Assembly (NCBI GenBank): GCA_029817715.1
Contig: JARUPY010000397.1
Coordinates: 6,820,001-6,884,000, forward strand
DNA length: 64,000 nucleotides
DNA from: Melastoma dodecandrum
Taxonomy: Eukaryota > Streptophyta > Magnoliopsida > Myrtales > Melastomataceae
Direction of reading: 5' to 3'
Positions within the stretch are counted from its first letter, which is position 1. Each line of letters opens with the position of its first letter. Positions 56,555 to 64,000 of the stretch are shown in pieces. Below the pieces are notes generated by a model, which saw only the letters and a list, made by a program, of their open reading frames with translations, did not search any database and had not been told where the DNA came from. Position numbers and translations under genes: made by a program.

Positions 56555-58543
56555 TCATATCTCGTAAGTCATCCCAACCCTGAGTATCTTCCCGTGCGGG
56601 ATCGCCATCATCTTCTCGCCCTGTCTGAAGATCTTCCTCAGGAAGCTGTACATGTTGTTCACCACGATCCTCTTGACGATGTTGGAGTTGGGTTTTGCCA
56701 CAACCTCCACTTCCCCCACCATATACACCACTCCCTGATCCACAGCCTCCTCCACGAATTTTACCTCCTCCTCCGCTGCCGCATCCCTCTCTTGATCGGT
56801 AACCGGACGGATCGAGCCTGAGGAGGAGGAGATCCTCCATGGTACCTGATCTGGCTTTATTGAGTCGCCGTCAGCATGCACCCTGCTGTCCTTCCTCAAT
56901 GACGATCGTGGGGGATCGTCTTCCACGCCCTCGAGAAGGTGCTCCTCATTCCTAATGAAGTCCTTCAGTCGCTCGAGCAGTTCTCGCTCGAACTCGGGCG
57001 ACCCGCCGATCACGTCGTTGTATCCATACCTGGCGACTCATTTGAACACCTGGAATCGCTTCGGACTAACATGCCGGAAAAGGAACCTCTCCTCCACCTC
57101 GACCTTGCTGATTGGGAGATTCTTGACGGATATGATGACAAGCACAGAGTGGACCGACGGCACATACGCGATGAAGTGGGGAAGGATCTTTGGGATTCCC
57201 TCGACAAGCTCGGTGTACAAGAGGGCGGCCATCCCAGGGATGTGGTTGATTCTCGGGTTCTTTGCAAGGTCATGGACATACTCCTCGCCAACCTAGTACC
57301 GTTCCCTGTGGACATAGTGCCAGATGGCCATGACGGTCATGAGCAGGGTACCAGCCGCGATCGGGAGCCACCCTCCCTTAACAAACTTGTACGGATTGGC
57401 AAACAAGTATATGATCTCGACCAATCCGAAGACAAGCAGGAGCAGGATGATCCAATAAATTCTCGTCTTCCATACCACCAACGTTATCAAAGTTAGCAAG
57501 CTTGTGGTGATCACCATGACACTTACGACTGCCACTCCTGCAGTATCCCAAAGATATTGTAAAGGAGGCTGCTCAGTTAATTACAGGACAAGATATGTTG
57601 TTTATATGTTGAAAGTTTACCATAAACGTGGCGATCTTGGTCGGGTTCCCGAAACCGAGCGTGGCAATGACGCCGCCGACCATGAGGATGTAGTTGACCT
57701 CTGGGAGAGGGGGTGTGTACGACCTTCACTCTGGGCAAACAGCCCAGGCTCTGCGACTGTGAGATTATTGAGAAGGCTACGGTGATCATGGACTGGCTCA
57801 CCACAATCGCAGCTGCAACTGCGACCACGAAGGTCGGCCAATACAACAGGCCTGTATATCAAGGGAATAAAACAACCTTATGCATTCGAAATCAAACTGT
57901 GAATACTATCTGTAATTTCGATTTTAATTTACTTGGGATGGAAGAATATAAAGTGCTCGCAACATTCTGAGGGAATTTCATTAGATACGCAGCTTGGCCG
58001 GTGTATGCCATCAAGAGCACCGGGAACAATAAAAGAGAAGCTCGTCTGCACGAAACATTGGAAACCACCACCCAAGTCGATCGGCATGGGATCGACTCTA
58101 CTTATCCGGACATTTCCACATAGTGTACTTACACGGGCATCCAAGCACGTACCTGAATTGCAGGCATGTTGAAATTGCCGAGATCGGCGAACATAGCCTC
58201 AGTGCCTGTTTCAAGTTTGATCAAAATATGCTAAGGGCAGCAGAGATTGTCGATTAAGTGAATTAAAGTCAAGGTTCACGAAGCGGGGGAGTTGAAGACC
58301 TGTTGTGCAGAGGAAGACTCCTCCGAGCGACGCCCAAGCTTGACGTCCGTTCCTCCGGAAGTAGTCAATCATGTAGTAGGCTCGCAGAACGCCGACGTCA
58401 TGCTTGAACAGATTGTAAAGTCCAATCATGCCGATGAACGCGAACCAGACAAGGATGATCAGAGCAAATGAGAACCCAACCATGTCGATACCGAAACGTT
58501 GTACAGTGAACAACAGGACGAGTATTCCACACGATATCAGCAC
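56555..58543 (-). pseudogene. HAK/KUP/KT potassium transporter, C-terminal exons, broken
   Basis: Minus-strand exons: VLISCGILVLLFTVQRFG to GGVFLCTTG (58290-58543), TEAMFADLGNFNMPAIQ (58160-58210), LLMAYTGQAAYLMKFPQNVA (about 57960-58030), [19 protein letters not shown] to [15 protein letters not shown] (57625-57845), then VWKTRIYWIILLLLVFGLVE and the cytosolic tail ending GVVYMVGEVEVVAKPNSNIV ... ILRVGMTYEI (stop at 56555). The family imports K+ across plasma membrane or tonoplast. Defects: a frameshift in the IVF-P region near 58035, a short deletion with frame change after KVVHTP near 57710, and TAG after YVHRERY near 57294. The N-terminal exons are absent inside the window; a MULE begins about 125 bp further on. 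Confidence 0.9.
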
Positions 58544-58749
58544 CTGTTGGTCTGTTCAGACGGCACGATCATAAAGGACTAGGACGTTAGATTGGAAGTC
58601 CGTTCACCGAATACACTCACAATAGTAGGAACAAGTTAGTTCAAGGAAAAACATCTATCAAATACATCGAGTTTTGTTTCTTAATGACGTCATTTGACTA
58701 ATTATTTCGCTAAATGACGCCTTAAGTTTCAATATTCGCCGAATGACCC

Positions 58750-59030
58750 ACTGAAGTCGGCCTTTGTAAAACCGACTTCAGTCCACAAGGAAGTCGGCCT
58801 TACTTTCGTCTTGGCTGACTGAAGTCTGCCATTATTTTTTTTTTAAGTGTCTTGAAATTGGCTTTTGTAAGCCGACTTCGCTCTGACCGCCCCGAAGTCG
58901 GCCTTACAAAGGCCGATTTCAAACACTTAGAAAAAGAAAATAATGGCAGACGAAGTCGCCCTTTGTAAGGCCGACTTCCTGTCCGGAATAGAGGAAGTCG
59001 GTTTTACAAAGGCCGACTTCCCTCAGAACT
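58750..59030. repeat. Subterminal palindrome array of MULE B
   Basis: Repeated palindromes with arms GAAGTCGGCC / GGCCGACTTC around a TTTGTAA or TTACAAA centre, at 58753-58779, 58790 onward, 58894-58920, 58946-58970 and 58986-59011. Confidence 0.87.
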
Positions 59031-59106
59031 AAAAAAAAAAAACAAACTTCGATTCCGATCACACCTGTAATACACATCAACATACTTCAAACCAACTCAA
59101 CTCAGT

Positions 59107-61087
59107 TCAACTCAACTCAATATGCCAGTAATGCAACCAGCTCAAAAGGAAGTACACAGCAGAAGTGTAAAAGAGAAGTCGATACAAATGATCATAATTT
59201 CTTCGGGAGGGCCAAGAGTAGAAGAAGGATCCAAACCGCCGCCGAGACTCCATCTGCGTTAGCTGAGAAGAATCCTCTGCATCACGAACGGGTGGTCGAT
59301 CCCTCCTGCTCTTCCTTAGTGCCTCGGGAGTGGATGACGTAGAGGCATATACTGCCGGAGTCCTATAGGCATCCACTGGAGTCGGATCAATCACAAGAGA
59401 CGGATATATCTCGTGGTCTTGCGACTGCATGATGAACGCATCGACGTCAAACATGTTAACGTCTCGATGGTCATCATGCTCCTCTTCCTCTTCCTCTTCC
59501 TGCTCCTCTTCCTCCTCATCTTCCTCCTCCTGTTGCTCCTCGTCCTCTGCGTGAGGTTCATTGGCTGGCTCAGCTTCAAACTCGTCGTCATCCGCTGGCC
59601 CTTCAGCACGTCCATACAAACGCATCGGGGTAAACTCTCGCAAGAAGTTATGGCCCCTGCGAGAGATACCAGTGATGTGCTTGTAATTCGGAAGGGTCAC
59701 CTCTTTTGGATCGAACAGAGATGTCCCTCATTTGTTGCGTCTGCGAAGAAAGTATATCAATACAATGATTTATACATTAATGAATGTAAATAGTTATTGT
59801 ACTTACCACTATGCTCAGCATGACGCCCGTGTGAGATAGATGTGGACGGGAGTGACGCATGTACCAGGTAATGTACTCCTCGTCTTGTTCTCAATGTAAA
59901 GGAACGATGTGGCTACCCCGGTGATGCCACATCTCGACGTACTTCACGTGAATGTGCATCCAATTGTCCAATTGTTTGCCACGCATGTCGATCCGATGGA
60001 GGCGTGCTTCAACGTCACATATCCCTGGAATTAGTTGCACGTCTCCAAATTGTCGAATAACCCTGTCTGGATAGTGCCATTCGACAATTGAGAAGCATAT
60101 CAGCGGCACACGTGCTCGCCCGCTGTCTTGACCGTCCAAGCAATAATCCGGAAGTCTGGCGCGGATCTCATCCGTGTATGGATGCCAAACGACCTGAGAA
60201 ACGAACAAACATAACTAACCAACGAAATTTCGACATTCACAGGAAATTGAAAGAATATAAAGTGGAAGGAAAATACTTGGTGAGGACTCTGTCTATCAAG
60301 TGCTTCTCTAATAACAGATAGGACATGCGTGGCAATAACAGTCGTATCAAGAGCTGCACCCCATCGATATGCTAGAGGCATTCCTTGCCTCTATCTGCTT
60401 TGGCGTTTGAGGGGAGATAAATGTGGAAATCTATCACACGCCCACGTCTGTATCAACACTAGACAACCAGCCACCTGAGATGCATTCTTGTCTACCGCCC
60501 TACATAACTGTCTGCATAACTATGCCAGACAAGCTGATCCCCAGCTGTAACTACCACAGACCTCGAAGTCCTCCAATAGTGGCAGCCACATCAGATGCAC
60601 TAGGTTGTCCGACTTATCCGACAAAACCATAGATCCTATAAGCTGCAGTATGTATGCCCTAGTATGCATGTTCATCCGGTGCATGTGGATCTAGGACGTC
60701 GAAATGGGAGGCCAACCAACTCATCTTCACCCTCCCCGCCTTCATCTGACCTGTTTCCGGAACGTAGCCAAGTAGATGAACGCATACCGCTGCGAAGTCG
60801 AAGCTGGTGTAGGAGATGACGGGATCACCCTCAATCGACAATCCGAGCTGAATCGCCACATCCTCCAATGTCACCGTCATCTCTCCATGCGCCATGTGGA
60901 AAGTATGAGTCTCCGGCCTCCATCTCTCCACTACTGTCGTGATAAGCGCATGATCCAGCTGAATGAATGGGAGCTTCGCAACTCCGAAGAAGCCGGCCTG
61001 TCGGAGGTATCTATCCATCCGTGGGTTTCGATGTATCTTCTTGACGCTACTCTTGTGATGGCGACATTTCAAAACATTGTTCTGCAT
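59107..61087 (-). pseudogene. PMD (MAIN-like) gene in MULE B
   Basis: Minus strand: LRQAGFFGVAKLPFIQLDHA, ERWRPETHTFHMAHGEM, VAIQLGLSIEGDPVI and MSWLASHFDVLDPHAPDEH (60659-61060), then in another frame the VHLMWLPLLEDFEV / SWGSACLA region (60500-60610), LAYRWGAALDTTVIA (60340-60380), VVWHPYTDEIRARLPDYC and IVEWHYPDRVIRQFGDVQL (59891-60200), and an exon from about 59700 with a long Glu-rich stretch (59460-59570) and RRDRPPVRDAEDS. This is the complete PMD layout, better preserved than the 34-36 kb copy. One frameshift near 60660 and a TAG near 60525 break it. Introns probably lie at about 60210-60330 and 59705-59890. Role of PMD cargo in transposition is unknown. Confidence 0.85.
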
Positions 61088-61359
61088 AAAAAATGAAATT
61101 TCAATGGATTAGTAACATAACTCAAAATAAACGAAATATTCTCTATGATAAACATACATCCGTATAAAATGAATCCCAGACACCAGAAGAACGATGCTGC
61201 TCCTAGGAGTGCAGTACGGTCGGTACTTGCGGTCCTGGCTCCATAGTACAACCTGCAAAGAGAAATGTAAATTATAAATGCATATCGAAGTGTTCATAAT
61301 AAACGTACAAATGAAACATATCAAGTTGAATTCAACATAATCCAAATACACCTTACAAA

Positions 61360-63960
61360 TTCATTTATTTGGACAACTACGGTGATTATGTCCCTCTCTA
61401 TTACAATGACCACAAGTCAACTTGGTCTGTCGTTCCCTCACATTCATTTCATTGTGAATTCTAGAAGATCTGGGTCTCCCTTTCAGTCGTGCCCTTTCAG
61501 GATTCGGAACGACAGTTGGGAATGTGGATGAGCACCCCAATCTTCTTTACAATCAAATGAATTCCATGTGGATGAGTATATCGCCTTTTGATTAGCCCAA
61601 CTGTAAATATTGTGAATGGAATCCGAGCCATCCAAGTTAACAAAGGCAAAACAAGCAATGGCATGGGAACATGGTATCCGATAGGTTTGCCATTTCTTGC
61701 AGGAACACCTCTTGTGTCGCAGGAAGACGTTCTTTGTCTAATAATTCCCTCTGGTCGTGACAACGAACGTACCTTCTCCGCGATCTAAAAAGGTCACTTG
61801 GTGATTTCTGGCTTTCTTGATTCCCCTTTTGAAACGGTCCATGGCAACTTTAGTGAATTTCTCCCCTCTAATTATCGCCGCATCAGCCTCATCTGTTCTA
61901 TTATTCCAATATGCGACACAATTATAGAAGGTCTTCCTCACTAAAGCACAGACCGGAAGCGATCAAGCACCCCTCAGAACATCGTTATAGCTCTCGCTTA
62001 AATTAGTCGTCATTATCCTCCAACGGTAGTTCCCGTCGAAACTGAGAGTCCATTGGTTCTTATCCATCTCATCAAAAAAGTCAGCTGATTCTGGAATAAT
62101 TTTTAAAATGTGACAAAAATATTGCTTCATCTTTGGCGGCATACATTTCCTTGCAGCAATAGCTAGGCATTTCTTGCCAAGTACATTCTTGTATCTCGTG
62201 TTGAAGTTACTAGCTACATGACGTATACAGAACCTCCCCTGTGCAAAAGGCGGCGTCCAACCTACTTCAACATCGTTTACCGTCGCTAGAATATAGGAAT
62301 GTCTATCTAAAATCAAACATACGCCCTGACGCCCATCGCCAACCACGTAACGTTTAAGGCATTTCAAAAACCATCCCCACGACTGGTAGTCTCTTCATCG
62401 ACGATTGCAAATGCGAGAGGAACGATATGATTGCTACCATCCAAACCACAAGCAATTAATAACTTCTGCTTGTATTTATCGTACATGCTTGTATTTTCCG
62501 TACAAGAAAGTCCCGTCAACACTGACTACAGGGCGACAATAACGGAATGCCGTTACTGCGAGACCAAAACACAAGAATACCCTCTGGAAAACAAACTGCG
62601 AATCACCAACCATATATGAACCTCCCTAATCAACGCAAGTATTCGGATTATAAGCACGAACCGCGTTCAACAAATGAGGCAACTCATTGTATGATTCATC
62701 CCAATCGCCATACACACGCGCAATAGCTTTCCTTTTCGCATCCCACACCCTTCTCTTTGACACTTCGTATCCATATTTCTCCTTCACCAAGTTGCGAAAA
62801 ACTGCAACTCTAACTTTCGGACTTTCACTTACAAACAACCTGAACATAGATTTCATGAAATTTGAATCCAGACGTTCATGATGACGCGATAATACGGGAT
62901 TGACGTAACTATGAGGTTCACCAACTATTCTCACCTCAAACTCATCATCCTCTTTTGGTTGTATCGCCCTTAACCTCCACTTACAGCCCTTGTCGAATTC
63001 TGAACAACATATATTCCACAATGTCTTCGTGGATTTAACAACCTCATAATTGCAATGCCTTAAAATATGAAAATTGTTCACCGCATTTATGAGCATTTTC
63101 TTATTCTTGAAACGCATTCTCTTATGAAATTCATCAATAAGGTCATTATATTCGACAAGTGGATGGAAATCCCACTCCTCAACTCTCTCATGCACGTCTT
63201 CGACATATTCATTATAAAAGGGCAGGGGTTTCTCCTTCGATGCACTTCGTAAACTGGACCCTTCACCAGATTCAACAACCATGATCATCTGATTTTCGAC
63301 ATTCTCATCATCTGACATCCCATTACCGGCATTCACATCGTTAAAAAACTCAGCATCAGTGTCGACATCTACATCAGAATTCATTATATCTTCATTGATA
63401 TTGCCTTCATCTTCCATCGGATAATTAGAACATTCTCCAACAATATAACACCTCTCTACTTCAGCCACGACAATTTCACTTCCAGCTACAACATCCATAC
63501 GATGATCAACTTCCATCAGAACATTATAACAATGTTCGACCGGAAAACACCGCTCCACTTCCGCCTCAATATTCTCATTTTGACGTCCAACAACCATAGG
63601 ACGATCCACTTCCACATTAGGCTCTACTGCCACCATTCTAGCATCTACATTCTCAGTTTGACGACCAACACCCATATGATGATGGTGTTCCACATTAGGC
63701 TCAACCGCCACCATTCTAACCTGAACATGCGGCACCGATACATCAGACAACACATATATTTGTTGCATATTTCTTGGATTTGTAATAGTAAACTTAATGA
63801 GCAATTTCACATCTTTATCCACTTTAATAGGAACCAGATAATGCTTACATCAACATTATTGAACTCCAGAACGGGATACCTATGCGTTATCTGTAATGAA
63901 ATTGCCGATTGCAAACCGATAGTTTGGCATATCAAGCGTTCAAAATTCTCATGATTGAGA
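61360..63960 (-). pseudogene. MuDR-type transposase, near-complete, with breaks
   Basis: Minus-strand order: N-terminal HRYPVLEFNNVD and KVDKDVKLLIKF (PB1-like, 63780-63890); a long acidic region; DNA-binding region MRFKNKKMLINAVNNFHI, GCKWRLRAIQ, RRVWDAKRKAIARVYG (62690-63120); MULE catalytic domain with VVSVDGTFLYGK (62510-62545), LKRYVVGDGRQGVCLILDRH (62295-62360), RFCIRHVASNFN (62210-62245) and LSESYNDVLRGA (61970-62005); and a SWIM zinc finger CSCKKWQTYRIPCSHAIAC (61660-61720). A CCHC-like remnant lies near 61380-61420. Stops at about 62635, 61960 and 61738 and frame changes break it. The visible Asp residues fit the DDE transposase fold. It is the probable relative of the transposase remnant at 16.6-18.2 kb. 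Confidence 0.9.
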
Positions 63961-64000
63961 AATTTTGGAATTTCTGTTCTTGCTATTGAACCATTTTCAT

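Larger units (their letters stand above)
58669..64000 (-). mobile_element. MULE carrying both transposase and PMD gene (subfamily B), right end outside window
   Basis: The left end begins GAGTTTTGTTTCTTAATGAC, sharing GAGTTTTGT with the 16.28 and 33.65 kb elements. It is followed by a palindrome array of different sequence (GAAGTCGGCC half-sites). Inside, on the minus strand, a MuDR-type transposase gene (63.9 to 61.4 kb) precedes a PMD gene (61.1 to 59.1 kb). The far inverted end lies beyond 64000. It interrupts, or lies just inside, the upstream intron of the potassium transporter gene. Confidence 0.8.

Noticed and set aside
56939..57496. 185-codon plus-strand open frame
   Set aside because: Antisense to the potassium transporter exons.
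59391..59793. Leucine- or lysine/arginine-rich open frames overlapping the acidic PMD tail
   Set aside because: Other-frame readings of the GAG/GAA-rich Glu stretch.
1..64000. tRNA, rRNA or snRNA genes
   Set aside because: TGGTATCAGAGCC stretches are LTR primer sites, not tRNA genes; no cloverleaf with A and B boxes was found by eye.

Overview
This window is nuclear DNA from a flowering plant, most likely a eudicot. The evidence is spliced genes with GT-AG introns of typical plant length, plant-specific families (SKU5-similar proteins, xyloglucan endotransglucosylases, HAK/KUP potassium transporters, plant mobile domain proteins), and about two thirds of the sequence occupied by LTR retrotransposons, Mutator-like elements (MULEs), miniature elements and their wreckage. 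I cannot name the species from the sequence.

Layout. 1-2.1 kb: decayed Ty3/gypsy pol, minus strand. 3.37-8.80 kb: a Ty1/copia element (minus strand) bounded by a near-identical 5-bp target duplication, into which a tandem array of four miniature LTR elements (TRIMs) is inserted at 4217-5560. 8.8-13.1 kb: non-coding with a copia scrap. 13.14-15.73 kb: intact intronless cation diffusion facilitator gene of the MTP12 type. 16.28-19.43 kb: MULE with a decayed transposase. 19.97-21.34 kb: four-exon PIG-X gene (GPI anchor synthesis), convergent with an SKU5-similar gene (21.61-23.40 kb, minus) that carries one in-frame stop. 24.4 kb: plant mobile domain (PMD) scrap. 24.95-29.82 kb: decayed Ty1/copia, plus strand. 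30.19-32.18 kb: ALKBH6 gene. 32.7-33.64 kb: MULE transposase N-terminal remnant. 33.65-36.46 kb: MULE-type element carrying a broken PMD gene. 36.46-37.01 kb: small non-autonomous MULE, 156 bp upstream of a GRAM-domain gene (37.16-38.95 kb). 39-44.9 kb: gene-free, with a copia scrap, a perfect 187-bp inverted repeat and a foldback MITE. 44.98-48.05 kb: 13-exon HGSNAT-like membrane acetyltransferase gene. 48.4-48.9 kb: XTH pseudogene. 49.3-53.4 kb: copia remnant between diverged LTR-like repeats. 55.7-56.4 kb: cluster of short palindromes. 56.56-58.54 kb: C-terminal part of a broken potassium transporter gene. 58.67 kb to the window end: a MULE carrying both a PMD gene and a MuDR-type transposase.

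How things relate. The intact host genes are unrelated housekeeping or secretory-pathway functions (Golgi zinc transport, GPI anchor assembly, 2-oxoglutarate dioxygenase, GRAM protein, polytopic acyltransferase) and show no joint pathway. The most interesting material is mobile. One MULE lineage appears three times with different cargo (transposase only, PMD only, both), with ends built from arrays of short palindromes whose sequence differs between subfamilies. The TRIM array consists of complete copies joined through single-base LTR-LTR junctions in a 707-bp higher-order repeat, flanked by a 76-bp duplication of host sequence. All calls were made by eye from sequence and translation; no database search was possible.
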